Shown: positions 45,421 to 57,549 of the stretch, piece by piece | Layout of the letters: every line of letters starts with the position of its first letter | How positions within the stretch are numbered: position 1 is the stretch's first letter | NCBI GenBank assembly: GCA_029204225.1 | Contig: CM055098.1 | Location: forward strand, 50,219,134-50,283,133 | Origin: Diphasiastrum complanatum | Taxonomy: Eukaryota > Streptophyta > Lycopodiopsida > Lycopodiales > Lycopodiaceae | Direction: 5' to 3' | DNA length: 64,000 bases | Notes under the pieces: generated by a model | What the model saw: only the letters and a program-made list of their open reading frames with translations | The model's database searches: none | What the model was told of the DNA's origin: nothing | Made by a program: the position numbers and the translations under genes

Positions 45421-46780
45421 TTCTTTTTTATTGTAACTTCAAGCACAATGTTTGAGCAAAAGAGTGCATATTGTTTAGTCCTTTTTATATTGTAACTTTT
45501 TTTTCCAAAGTAAAATGGCAAAGCTCTTGATCTTTTGAATCCCTATGTTGCTATTGTGCATGAATGCATTAGGTGAAGCCTTACTTGCAAATATTTAAAA
45601 TAAACCACTTGAGTTTTTTATACATGTGTTGTCGTGATAATGTGCATTTTCGTGTGTCCTAACAATTGTTTGCTTCTGACTTTGCGTGAATTCTTAATCA
45701 ATAATATTAATTTCATGTTTGCTAATGTTTGCTCACTTGGCTTCATATCTTACTTTGCATGAATTCTTCTTGCATCACATGTATTCTCAAAATCAAAATT
45801 CAACGAACTTATAAATTATAAGGGTGGTTTCACACTACAAGCAAGTCCCTCGCCTAGCCCTTTCACTTTAGACCCATATTTTGAATCCCGTGTTTCACAT
45901 TTGATTGGTAAGTGTTAAATGAAGGGCCACGATATGATTGGTCCGTTTGAATCTTCACATAAGATTGGTTCATTTTATTTAAGTTCTTGTGTTTTGAAAG
46001 GCAAGTAAGAAAATTTTTATGTTAAAAGTTGAACAATGCTTTTCTTAGGTTTTTTTTTTTTCAAGGAATCACCTTTTAACTCAAAAGGTCAAAATTGAAA
46101 TGCATTTTATTGAAAGGAATATCGACAATGAAGGGTTGAGAAAACTTCAAAATACAGGCCAACATGATAGGGGCTACTCAACATACTAGCAACATTGCCT
46201 GGCCCGAAAGATGGCTTTGAGTTGCCCTATGTGGCATCGGGTCCTGCCATGTCATCTACCACATAGTGGCAATTGCATGTTAATGTGAAAGGGTGGGAGG
46301 CCCATTTTTTTTCCTAGACCAATAGGAGAGCTTTATTTTAAATTTTGAACTTGCCAACGTGTAGTGTGAAGTGGGTATGTGTTTTCAAATTTAAGACACT
46401 TTTTTTAAAGTAAGTTTGTCGCAGTAACAATTCCTAAAATGTAATGCAAATGACCAAGTCATGCACCTCAAACTCCGTCTAATCACCTTGTCATTTTCAC
46501 AAATGTCGTTCAAAGTCACCAACTAGCGCATTCTTGCGTTTGAGATGCAAGGCCGAAAGGAAACAAAATGCTATAGATGATTTAATACCCTTTGGTTACA
46601 ATTGTCGGTATTTAAACATCTCCGCCGACCCAATAATAGGAACTCATTATTTATACCTTTGTTTTTTTTTTATGAATCATTCATGGTTGGTGTTTTTTAT
46701 TTCAAATTTAAAAAACAGAACAAAATTATTATACAAAAAAAAAATGCAAAGAAGAAAGAAAATAGCAGCAAATAAGAGGC
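45421..46780. other. Intergenic, AT-rich
   Basis: No domain or repeat recognised. It is the distal upstream region of the host gene at 47777. ATTATTTATACC at 46644-46655 could be a TATA element but is far from the start codon. Confidence 0.4.
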
Positions 46781-46783
46781 CGC

Positions 46784-46963
46784 CACGTGGCAGTGGCGAC
46801 GTGACAGATTCGGGGACGGTGCTCCGAATATCTCTTCGCCTTTTGTGTGGGTGTCGGCGACGGGCCTCCGTGACACGGCGCGTTCGACGCACGATCGGTT
46901 GGATCCATGCCACGTGGCATACGTGCTGCAGAGGGCTTTGTCCAATCAGGCGTGGAGACGTGG
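46784..46963 (+). promoter_or_regulatory. Cluster of ACGTG (G-box/ABRE-like) motifs
   Basis: GCCACGTGGC at 46782-46791 and again at 46909-46918 (core CACGTG at 46784 and 46911), GACGTGAC at 46798-46805 and GACGTGGC at 46957-46964, plus CCAAT at 46942-46946. Composition turns GC-rich here. In plants such sites bind bZIP/bHLH factors (light, ABA); a link to the downstream gene is inference. Confidence 0.5.
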
Positions 46964-46964
46964 C

Positions 46965-47776
46965 AGAATCTGGAGGTTTATGGTGAGATCCAACGGCGGC
47001 GAGCTTCCGGTCGCTGCGTTCGAAGATTGCGTGCAACTGCTGGAGCGTCTCCTCCCTATTTCCTTCGGGAGGAGAGAGGGATAGCGAGGGAGCGAGAGAG
47101 AGAGGGGGGAGCGTTTCTGTGGGGAATTGGGCAGCAAAATTCAGAAACAGAGAGCGAGAGAGTGGGCGCAAGAGAGCAGAAGGTTGTTTGATGCTGTGGG
47201 CTGGAAGAAAACGAGCCATAGAAAGCTTTGTTTCACCACCGATTGCTCAAAACAGTTTGTGGGTTGGTAGAGGATTGGGGAAAAGAAAACACAGCGAAAA
47301 TCGAAGAATTCTTGTGAAAATCAGGCAGGGAAGTAAGGCGTGAGGGCGGATCTGGACGAGCAGAGCAAGGGAAAGGATTGGCGGGGCAGAAGGGATTGTG
47401 TGTAATTTGGCAAGAAAGCAGCGGAGCAGAGATCTGCAGTTGGGGGTAAGAAAAAGAACTGCCCAGAGGTAATTTTCAGGCATGCAGGCAGGCAGTCAAA
47501 GCAAAGAAAGGGTGAATTTAAAGCAGAAAGCAAGTCCTGCTTCAAAACCGAGGCAACAGAAGGCATTTGTTTTGGCAGGTGAGAGCTGGAAGCTCAGAAA
47601 AAACACCCAAGTGTTGGTTTGTTTTTAGGAATGTGGATGCTGGAGCGCAAAGCACTTAGAGAGGCGGAAATGGCTGTGCATTGTGGTAGGGGGGATGATG
47701 GGAGTAGACAGAAGCAAGAAATTGCTGGTAGGTCTATAATATGTGCTGGCTTTAGGAGTGTGTGTGGAGTGACAAT
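46965..47776 (+). other. Probable 5' untranslated region / proximal promoter
   Basis: GC- and purine-rich (AG-rich runs at 47070-47170) without a convincing protein in either strand. A stop codon (TAG, 47753-47755) lies in frame just before the start. A 5'UTR intron is possible (TTTTGGCAG/GTGAG context near 47578) but not provable. Confidence 0.4.
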
Positions 47777-50139
47777 ATGTTGAGGAGGCAGGGGGGAAAG
47801 GGAGCTTTGAAGGAGGAGAGGGCGTGGGCTGTGGTCCGAGATGTGTGGCAAAGAGGGCATCAAAGCGTGGAGTTGAGGCACGACGGGCGGCGGGCTATTT
47901 TTTTCTGCACAATCTGCGAGACGCGCTGCTATAGCGATTCAGCTCTCTCAGACCACCTCCATGGCAATGTCCATGCCCGCAATTCAGCAGCAGCAGCAGC
48001 AGCAGCCTCGGCTGCCAATTGCCACTTTTCAAATGTTGGCCAACTCCCGTGGAAAAGCACAACAGGCCAAACCCTGGAAAAACCAAAAGACGCAGCGGTG
48101 CCACCAGAAAAGACTAACCCATCTTCATCTCCGACGCTTTACGACATGTCATCTGCTTCTCTGGAGTGGGTAGGCGATGGAAGACTCTTTGTGAGATCTC
48201 ATTTTTCTAACTCATTGAGACATGTTGAAGCCGCCTGGCTACGCTGGTGCGGAAAAGAAGCTCTAGGTGCTGGCACAGTTGCAATTGAAGGAGATTCTGA
48301 GTATGCCATAGTCATTATTCCCTATTCAGACGGACTTGGAAGAAGTGGAAACAAGGATGCCCTGCTGCCTACCAATCTTAACAAAGACAATTGCCTAATA
48401 GGCTCAAAGAAATGGCATCCTGAGTCCAAGAAGTCTCAAGGAAGCACACCTCAAATGCCAGGCCATTGCAATTCACATTCTGTATCAGATGGCAAGGACA
48501 TACAAAGATTGAGAGGAGGCCTGCGAGGGTGGAGTAGAAAGCAGTCCAAATCAGTTGACAGGCTTTGTTTCATTTGCAGGCAAAAGATGGCTGCTGGGAA
48601 GGATGTTGCTGCCCTGTTGAATGCAAAAACAGGGGAAATGGCGTGTGGTAGCCGCAATTGGCGCGGGGTAAGTGTCTCACCATTTTCACTGTTTATCCTG
48701 GGCAGGAAATCTATGAGTCGCTGGAAATTGTCGACTTTTTTAATAGACTCTTTCTTCTCTGAAAAAGATTCGATACTCAGGCACAAGAAACCGGGCAATT
48801 TAACTAATTTTCCTGTTCCGTACATATCGTAATTACAATTCTATTCAGCACAAAATTTCTGAGTAGCATGCATATGCATGATGTGGTATGAGTAGAATGA
48901 AGATCTTTGTTACTTTGACATGTGTATGTTGGGAATCATCCGCCATGACACTACAGATTAATTGTGCTTCTACTAAGCTTGATTGCTCTTAGTTCCTACT
49001 ACACACACAAGGTGACTAGTAGACAGAAAGAATTGACAGTTTTGTCAATGGTTCTCCGTTCTCGGTTCCTACATGCAGTAATGCTCAATTTCCAAGTCAA
49101 CATTCCTTGTTTCCTAGTTGGAGATCCAAGCTAGGAATTTGATAGGATAAGATTTTAAGGAAGGTGGTTGTTTATATTTTGGGGAAATGATTCATGCTTT
49201 ATGTGATTCCTATGTCGCAGTATATTAACTGTATAATGTTTGCGCTTGTGTTGTGTGCGTGAATTTCAAACAATGTTAAAAGTTAGAATTCATCACTTGA
49301 ACGTTTTTGTAGGCATTTCACGTTTTCCACACCTACTGCTTGATCGACTGGGTTGCACTTTTTGAATCAAAATCCTTTTCTGGACATGTACTTGGAAGCT
49401 CTAAAAAAGTTCGTCGGAGACTACGGAGTGGTAAGAAACAAGTCTGTAGGCAACCAGAAGATGCAGTCACTGACACATGCAAAAATGATAGTGTGATATT
49501 TTGCCCAGAATGTCAAGGAACTGGTATTAGAGCGAGTGGTATTCAATTGGAACGACCTCGCTACCGTCTATCTCAGGTTTTCTTACCGTTCTTGTAAAGA
49601 AAAAGGATTTTGTACACTGGATAGATGGCCTGAAGTGCTTTTATCAACTCAGACTGTGAAGCAACCAGATTTTTACTCGCCTTATTTAAATGATTTTGAG
49701 TAATTAAATGGCCTCTATGATAGCCTGGATAACTTATCTCAAATTCCATTTTCCAACTGCAGGTGTTTGACTGGATTTTAGAACTTGTGCAAGCAAGAAA
49801 AGCTTGGATTGACCATCCAGAGGAGCAGATGGAAAGCATTACTGGGCTTCTCTTTCTTATGGAAGACAATCTGGAGGTGGACAACCATCTGTTTTTTAGG
49901 ACATTGCTATGTGATTTTCACAGATATCGGGCTTATGAGGGTTTGTGAATAGTCATCAACTACTGAGAAAAATTCATAACTTTTAAGGTATGTGTGCTGG
50001 AATGTGTCAGGTGTCAAAGATATGTGCTACTGAATGCCGGGGACTTGTTAAATGCTATGCATCAGGATGTTCAGAAGTTTGGGCTGCAAACGCTCTCGAT
50101 AGGTCAGAGGAACAAAATTTGCTCCTTTTTTATCCTTAA
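47777..50139 (+). CDS. C2H2/matrin-like and RING-like zinc-finger protein, four exons
   Basis: Exons 47777-48667, 49313-49576, 49763-49940 and 49988-50139 join in phase (GT-AG introns of 645, 186 and 47 nt) to a 494-residue protein. ATG 47777 (MLRRQGGKGALKEERAW) is the first in frame after a stop. Residues about 44-67 form a finger, FCTICETRCYSDSALSDHLH (C-x2-C-x12-H-x5-H), followed by an Ala run. Near residue 262 CFIC starts a RING-like set that continues across intron 1 as AFHVFHTYCLIDW and ends FCPECQGTG. Exon 3 is FDWILELVQARKAW...; exon 4 has six Cys, then CYASGCSEVWAANALDRSEE and ends NLLLFYP. The architecture resembles a small plant-specific zinc-finger family of unknown function; no symbol assigned. 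Probably nuclear, with protein or nucleic-acid binding inferred from the fingers. The only gene here that looks intact. Confidence 0.8.
48668..49312 (+). other. Intron 1 of the zinc-finger gene
   Basis: GGG/GTAAGTGT donor and TTTTTGTAG/GC acceptor; the join gives ...SRNWRG-AFHVFHTYC in phase 0 and completes the Cys/His set. No repeat or ORF inside. Confidence 0.85.
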
Positions 50140-53100
50140 TTTTTTCAAGTCTTCCGTCTTGATGGTTGTGTTATTTGTACGGTTTTCGGCCTCCTTTTTT
50201 GGGTACCATATGGAAGTCTAGAGTTATAATTTAGTCAATCGATTATGATGATCCAAAAAATCTGTAGTTTCATGCATATTATGCAACGTTTTGCATGTGC
50301 TGTGCATGCATCTTTACATATTTTGAAGTTTGGACATTACTTCGGTATTTTAGGTTAGATAGTTCATTCAGTTTAGATAAGTGAATGCTTTAATGCTGTG
50401 TTCCCTGTTTTTCGGTTGAAACTCAAATCACTTTTTGCATAAAATCTGAATGCTACTGAGCACTTGATCCAAAGTACACTAGCTTCACATTTTTTTGGAC
50501 CACGTATGTTGATAACAATTTACTTTGTTTCTTGTTAGCTGCTGTTTGTAGATTGTACTGCTTCTAAGTTTATGAAAAATGTTATTTGTTACATACCAAA
50601 CTACTCGTTTTATCTTTGTTAGTGTTTCTAAAATCACTACATGTACACTGTAAATGAAACCTCTTTTACTTTTGTTGGCTCATTCAGTGACATCTGTTGC
50701 ATCTTTAAGGTTTACTATATAACAAAATTTTGTGATTTTGTGATTGAAATCCAACTCTGCTGTTTTTCAGGAAAGATGACAGTATGGAGTTGGATCCTTG
50801 ATAAAGCATTTCTACTGAGTTTTGGGGATTGCTTAAGATTATAAATAAATTAAGTTGAATGCATGATTATGTCTGTAGAGTTTCATGGATGCTGGTGCAT
50901 TTGTATTGTTTGGGGCGACCAATTTATACAGTAGAGAGAAATACTTGTACAGTATGTGGTTAAGTTTGTATTTTGTTGGCAGGAAATGCCAGACAAAAAA
51001 GATTGCAGTCGATGTAAACTGTATTTTCAATAGTGGTTGCTTGAGCTTATAAGTTTGCACATCCTATATTCCGGCACTTCTTAAGTTGTCCCCTCTGTGG
51101 TTCCTTGCACTTAGTATCTTCTTGAGTTTTGTTTGAGTATCACTGTGAGAAGGCATAATTTTTTTCCCTAACATCTGATTGGGAGGAAGCTCCACAGTAT
51201 ACTTTGCAGATTTCAAGTAATCGATTTGAGGTGGCGCAAATTCCCGCATAAATATGTGTCTGTCATTACAATAATTAGCCTGATGCAAAAATGCCAAGAA
51301 TTGAGTGGTTCTAAGCTCTGCGGCGTGTTAAAAAAAGTCTTGTAGCTTTATTTGAGGGAGTGGAGAAGCTTTTTGTTCATTGTTAAACAACTTGCTCTGG
51401 TTCTGCTCTTGATGTTTCTTCATCACTCCCAAAAGCATTAATTGTAAAACATTGTTTGATGATTGTTTACCCACGAAAAGTAGCTGCAAGGCCGACTATG
51501 TAGAAAGAAAATCAAATAATTACCAAAACAGTTGCCATCTTGGGTGCAAGTCATGGAAAATGGACAATCTATACACAATCAATGCCAGTGTCACGATTAA
51601 CTATTGGTTGATGGTCTCCAATAAGACAAGTGATCTTTTGAAGTATAATAAGTCTTTGAGGAAAGAAATCAAAGAAGCTCTTTATTGTCAGAATAGTATA
51701 TGGTGACCACACCTGTGTTGTCATAGATGCTCTTAGTTGTAGCTAAAAATCTATGAATGCATCTTGGTTTTCAAGAGGGGGCTTATTGAACCTGCGACCA
51801 AAGAAACTTTGTGCCAAGGTAACCAACTGAGCCAGCTCAATATCTGCACCTGGCACTTTAAGGCATCTAACTCTCGCTATGAATCAACATGTTCTAACAA
51901 AGCTAGCCCATTGCTTCACTATTCAAGCTTTTGTTAGAAAATTATTTTGAAACTTCCATGTGATATTGACATGCATTAAATTCAACGCTATCAAACAATC
52001 GTGTATGGAAAAACTTATAAAGCATGACAGTCAAGAGTATTCTCATACTAGTCTAGTGATCCAATGGGGTTATTCTCATACTAGTCTAGTGATCCAATGG
52101 GGTTGGCTCACTCGTAAACATTATAGGGGTACTTCGCTCTTGGCATGTGAACTCAAAACCCAACTATCATACTCAAAGTCATATTCAAGTTCTCAAAGGG
52201 TATTTCATTTCATATCTTTTTCTGTTTTTCAAATCTTTGCTCTCAAATATTCTTCATAAACACAAAGGTCGCAATAAAATCCACTCCTATAACTTCAATG
52301 AAAGCTCTTATGTATTAATCAATAATATTCCCTACGTGCACATTTTTTTCTCATGGCTCCTTGATCTTGGGATTACATGTCCCTCACAATGGCAAGCTAC
52401 AACTTGAGTCCTTCGTAATTCAATAGCTGACTTTCATAGTTTTCTTCGTGTTGGTCATGCCTAAAGGCAAATCTACAACTAGTATCAAATTAGGTAGCTC
52501 ACTCCCAAGATCTACTATAGTGTAGTGTAGAGAAAACAATCAAGGATAATGGTCCCACAAGCAATAGCTCATCACTCGTTGCAAGGATTGGATGAGCAGC
52601 TTCAGTGTAGGAAAACAATCAATCTCCACAAGAAACAAGAGAGAAGAGGTTGGGCGCCCTTCTCTAAGAGAGAAAAAAAATAGCAACACAAGCAATGGAG
52701 GGCTATGCTTAGCCAAATTGAAAATTGTGACACAATAAGCAAATATGTACTCTACTTACTTACTGAATGTAGGGCACCCCCAGAAGTCAAGATAGGGCCC
52801 CTAAACCAAATTAGACCTCTAAGGACCCACAAGTCAGTACATGACCAAAATTGGGTCCAACTGACAAACTTAAGATGACCTAAATAATAAAATATCCATG
52901 GATACACAAATCTCGACCTTCATTAGAGAAGATATGGGCCCTATAAGAAATGCCATGTAGGAGAGAAAAATAGCTATAAAGTAATTATAATATCATTTTT
53001 TAACTTCTTTACGCGTCTGTCCGCACTACTTTCCATGTAAATGAATTAGTTTAGTCACATCAAACTTCACTGGTGCTTAACCATAGTTAAAATATAATTT

Positions 53101-53272
53101 TAAATTTGCTGAAATATTCTCTCCCAATAGTTGGGAACACTCAAAAATTTGAATTAGGAGTGACATTTTTGAAACAAAGCCTACGCCATCTCTATCTCCA
53201 AGGTCAAGTGTTTAGCGTCATCTCCAGCTCTGTTATTGTCATTGTGTTGTTTGTTACTATACTATTGTACTG
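50140..53272. other. Intergenic region
   Basis: 3' flank of the zinc-finger gene, then AT-rich spacer. AATAAA at 50844-50849 is a possible poly(A) signal. Apart from the 33-bp duplication at 52038-52103, no repeat or coding sequence was recognised. Confidence 0.45.
52038..52103. repeat. Perfect 33-bp tandem duplication
   Basis: TATTCTCATACTAGTCTAGT... occurs twice, back to back, with no difference (52038-52070 and 52071-52103). Confidence 0.95.
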
Positions 53273-56231
53273 ATGACAAAGCTTTCTCATCTTCATGTGG
53301 ATCTGTCACCAGAATATGCTCCGCTCAAGACAAGAGATTTAAAGCAACCCAAATTTTCAACTTTTGATATGGTCCGGTACAGGGAGGAAAAGCTAAAGCA
53401 TGTAGATTTATGGTCATCAGGAACATTGTATCCTATTAATCCATGTTCATTGCAACATCCAGATTTTTATTCGATGAGTCAGTTAATAATCTATGTGTGT
53501 CATGGTAAAAGTGGCCTTTTGGGTTACTGTGAGAATTTGATGTTTTATGGGAATGCACATTCAATGCAAAAAATAAATTATTTGGAAGAGGAATCAAGGA
53601 AATATCAAAAGAGTGCGAAGAAAAATATACAAAGTTGAAAACTTGTTTGGATGAAAATGAGATGTTCAAGAAGGAGATCCAAAGGTTGAAATCTCATTTG
53701 CATCATAAAACAACTAGTAATGATGAGATAAAAACTGCATTTCAATCCATGTGTATCTCATATTTGTCTCTTGTTAAAGATATGGATGTGCTCAACAGAA
53801 AGGTCCGAAGCAACAAGAGGAAAAGACTGGTAAACAAGGATATATGTGATATATCATCTAGAGGAGGTCATAGAAAAAGACAAATCCGTGCATTCAAGTA
53901 AGTTATAGCTTATTTGGTATTGAATATTGCTTGAACTTTTTTATTCATTCATAATCATTAGTTTTGTTATTTATTCATTTCAACTTTCTGTTGATTTGTT
54001 TATTATGCTTCTGTGAATTCTATGAGTGTCCTAATTTCTACTGACATTTTCATGAACATTATGTTTGCAATGCAGATCAGCATTGGTTGTTGAAGACCTT
54101 TTGGCCGATGAGATTTACATTGGAAACTCACTAGGTTTTATCTTGACTTCTAAATCTATGAAATCAATGTTAAACAATAACAAAATGAAAAAGATTAAAT
54201 CTTCAGTTACTGATGGCATTATGAATGAAGTTGGAAAATTATTAGACACTACATTGGTTCAGGGGGCCATGTGATTTTTCTAGCACCAGTAGAGAAGCAT
54301 ATGCAACAATGTTTACATTAATCAATTACTAACATTTATCATAAATTTTTACGGTATTACAAATGAGAATGTCAATAACAAGTTGATAGTTGTTCTCAAG
54401 TTAGATGAGTCTGAAATTATAAAAGGACAAAAAATGAAAAGAGTCAGTCTCACGATCATGAATGGAGCACTTTCAAATTCAAAAGACTGAAAAAGCCTCA
54501 ATTTCAGTGTTCAATCAGAAAATGATATCTGGTGGTTGGCAACATTTCAGGTATAGTAGTTCCTTCGCATAATCAATAGGGATAATCATTTTAATATGGA
54601 TCTCAATTGGAAAATCTTCTCTGTGTTAATAATACGAGGTTAATCACGTTTTTGTATTCTCTTATAGGTGATGAAAGAAGACCATGACATTCTCTCATGG
54701 ATATTTAATAGAACGTCATATCCTGCCACCATAAAAAATCACATAGAGGGAGTTCCACTCAATATTCCTAAAATTGGCACTTTTAACTTTGAATGGCATT
54801 TAGCAGGAGATTTGAAGACATTAAAATGTATATTCAATGTATTCCATGGCGCTAACTCTAAACACCCTTGTTTGTACTGCATGAAGACATCAAAAGATAT
54901 GACAAGGAGTACAAGAATATCAAGAGATCAAGAAGATCCTAATTGGAAACATGTACTATCGATTTCTCTTCAGAATGTTCATATCTGTACATTGCATGCG
55001 GAGGTGCGTATTATAGAAAAAATAATATATCTTCACATAATGTTTGCATGGAACTCCGAGCCAGAGGCAGATGCGAAGGAAGCTATTTTCATATTAGAGG
55101 ATGTGTTGTCTAAGGTAGGCTTACATAAAGGCCACATTAAAATAAAAAAAGACGACAACCTATAAGGTAAAACAAGAAATATTCCATGCAAGTCGAGCAT
55201 TGGAGGATCCAAAGCTTGAAGATTTTTATCAAATTATTCTCGCAAACAATCCAAAATTCAATACTTGGTTTGAAAACTCAAGATTATTGCAGCAACTCAA
55301 GATTTCGAAGAAGAAGGTTCTATCGTATACACAAAGTAAAAATTTGAAAAAAATTAGACAACATGGTGAAATACTTGAGAAAAGATAAATGTTCAAATAC
55401 TGATGTACAAATGATACAGAAAACAATCAGTGAATTTGTAGATGCAGTTTGAAGTGCACGAGGTGTTGATCATATAACACATTATATGGTAAGATTTTGA
55501 TGTTACACCACTATAGACAAATATGTGCAATTAAATTAGATACTTTTGGTACTGCATTAGAGGAGTTCTAAATCCAAAAAAGACCCTTTGTAAAGATTCT
55601 TTTTATATTTTTTCTGAATTTTTTCTTACACATGGACCAATCAAAACACTCAAATTTGAAATCTACGTAATGTAACTTTTTGAGTCCACATTTTGATTCC
55701 ACACTAAAAATGGCATAACTTTTTAGTAGTAAGTCCGAATTTAGCGAAGTTTGGTGTATTGGAAAGCGCTCGACAAGGGCTTTTCAATGATATGTTACAT
55801 GACATACTTCTGAGCTACGATTAAAAAGCTATGGCAAATCAAAAGTATTAGTGTCATAATATTTTAATAATGTAAACTACATCTTGCACGAATTCTTAAA
55901 GGGTCTTTTTGGAGCTCAAAACTCCTCTAATGGATTTAGATTATGTTTTTATGACATGCAACACATATTACGGCATCATTCGACATTCTTTGCAAGAAAT
56001 AGTGGAAGTCTTAGCATATGGTCATCGCAAGGAATGGAAAACTCTTATTGGCAAGCAAGAGCCGCATTTCATAAAAGTACACAACATGGCGGGACTAGCA
56101 CAAAGAACAGCTATATACTGCAACTTTTCCAATGGTTTTACAGAAGAATCCAAATTCGTCATAATACAAAATCGACGGATTGTAAAAAATTTCAAAAAAC
56201 ATGCAAATTTATACAAGCCAATAGGCAATAG
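53273..56231 (+). pseudogene. Transposase-like gene of an unclassified element, multi-exon, interrupted by a MITE
   Basis: N-terminal domain from ATG 53273: LSHLHVDLSPEYA, KHVDLWSSGTLYPINP, GKSGLLGYC. A frame change near 53590 leads to a coiled-coil-like Lys/Glu segment and SSRGGHRKRQIRAF. Intron 53898-54075 (A/GTAAGT donor; AATGCAG acceptor) joins in phase to SALVVEDLLADEIYIGNSLG. After a disturbed region come LIVVLKLDESEIIKGQ (54383), a TGA (54487), and WWLATFQ, intron 54551-54667 (phase 0), then FEWHLAGDLKTLKCIF, HGANSKHPCLYCMKTSKD and VHICTLHAEVRIIEKII. A frame change near 55150 gives EDPKLEDFYQIILANNPKF. After the 378-bp insertion the frame resumes: FRLCFYDMQHILRHHSTFF, WSSQGMENSYWQARAAFHKS, LQLFQWFYRR. 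D...GD(L)K...CxxC...LH...QG.E is the layout of poorly described eukaryotic transposon proteins (from memory; RNase-H-like fold is inference). Ends near 56231. Confidence 0.6.
55555..55932. mobile_element. MITE-like element with about 35-bp terminal inverted repeats
   Basis: Left end CATTAGAGGAGTTCTAAATC then CAAAAAAGACCCTTTG; right end, read in reverse, CATTAGAGGAGTTTTGAGCT then CCAAAAAGACCCTTTA. 378 bp, AT-rich, no coding capacity. If the outermost bases are TA the target duplication could be TA (mariner-like); this is not certain. It sits inside the coding sequence of the transposase-like gene, between ...DTFGTALEE and SNGFRLCFYDMQ, in a position where both sides are open. Confidence 0.8.
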
Positions 56232-56291
56232 ACACACAATAAAATTTTGTATATTAAATGAAAATTTTTATGAAGTACAATTCAACAGTAT

Positions 56292-57549
56292 CTACTCTAC
56301 TTCCGATACTTTCTCTAATGAAAGTTGCAACTTAGAATCATGCAACAATTTTCTTCTTTCGTACGAATCCAACAGCTCATAGTTTTCATGCTTACTCAGA
56401 TCAACGTAAGCAATATACAATGCAAAATGAGATGATCTAAGCATGGAATTCACTGGTCCATATTCTAAAATTTTAAATGCAATAGTTTTCTTTACAAAAG
56501 TTATTTTATGCACCTTATTAAGATTATGTCCTCCAAGAAAATGAGACAGTGCTTTGATTGCCATAATCATTGTCTCACCATGTTGATGAAACTTTGATTG
56601 GGCAACACTTATCTCATTATTCTTGAAAAACTTCAGATAATGCCCCAGTGCATGATCTCTTGAAAATTCTCCTGCAGAAGATCTCTGCCCTCCTCGACGA
56701 ATTACAAAATCATCAAAAAAAATTATTTCCTAAAATGAAAAATCCCAAAGTAAGCTCTAGTATATAATCTGACATAACGAATCTACTAGTCCATAATAAG
56801 ATACAAAACTTACGCATTCAGCATTGTCTTCCTTGATTGTTGTCTCTCCATCAATATTATGTCCACCTCTTGATGTCAATATAGTTGGTGAATAGACATC
56901 TAGTTTTGAAAAACTAAACTAACTTGAATTCTGAGAAACTCCTCTTTAGAAGGTAGATCATCTTCTTTATGGCACATTTCCTCCACATCCATTTTTAAGC
57001 AATCTTTCCCTGAGTAAAGCTCATCATTATGTACATCGTCAACACTAGGGAGAAGATCATCGGCATCGAAATCAATTACATCTGAAAATTCATCAAGCTC
57101 TTTGTTCAAAATGCAAAGAATCTCAGCTTCATGGAAATAAAAAAGATCCGATAATGTCAAAAAAAAACTATTACCTATATTATAAGTAGGCAATGTGATA
57201 AGACATTTATCAGAAGGAGAAAGGGTGTTGGGAGTTTTAGGGCCAATAAACGATGTCCTGTTTCGTACAGGATCAAAATCTGTACGGTCACCTAAACTAA
57301 CGTTTGTATCAATAATTTTTTTTCCATATCTACAATCTTCGACTTTTCAGACTTTGTACCACTGGAAGAAGCAGCTTCAAAAGTGGAAGGGCCAGTTTCT
57401 AAATTGTCAAAAATATTTAATAAAAGAAAAAAAATTAAATGCAGACTGAAAATCAACAAATCTACATTTTTTTTATTGTAAATTGGGTACTCATCTACAG
57501 ACTTGAAATCATTATGTAACTTGGTAAACATTATGTCAAGCTTAGCCAT
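56292..57549 (-). pseudogene. Second gene of the same element, convergent, unknown protein
   Basis: Minus strand, pieces in order: MAKLDIMFTKLHNDFKSVDE (57549), TFEAASSSGTKSEKSKIVDM (57380), a frame change in an A8 run (57310), then DFDPVRNRTSFIGPKTPNTL (57270), AEILCILNKELDEFSDVIDF (57126), acidic DADDLLPSVDDVHNDE, a frame change near 56915, TILTSRGGHNIDGETTIKED (56860), a GC/GTAAGT donor (56813 region), an acceptor TTTTAG before EIIFFDDFVIRRGGQRSSAG (56750), and ALGHYLKFFKNNEISVAQ to VNSMLRSSHFALYIAYVDLS and SLEKVSEVE-stop (56292). The stop is only about 60 bp from the end of the plus-strand gene. Function unknown. Confidence 0.5.

Noticed and set aside
46534-47566. Several overlapping ORFs on both strands in the GC-rich region
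   Set aside because: High GC lowers stop frequency; the frames overlap each other and none shows a domain. Treated as promoter/5'UTR.
47762-47776. Upstream extension of the zinc-finger protein by five residues
   Set aside because: It would need a GTG start; the first in-frame ATG is 47777, just after a stop codon.
55909-56382. 157-codon plus-strand ORF overlapping the end of the transposase-like gene
   Set aside because: It reads a different frame of the same DNA; the 55884-56231 frame has the recognisable WSSQGMENSYWQ and QWFYRR blocks.
57127-57174. 48-nt intron in the minus-strand gene of the unclassified element
   Set aside because: Splice sites are acceptable, but 48 is a multiple of three and the segment is open, so retention is equally possible; not called.
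57399-57490. Intron near the start of the minus-strand gene
   Set aside because: Donor GA/GTACCC and acceptor TTTAG exist, but joining them puts the downstream part into a frame with an early stop.
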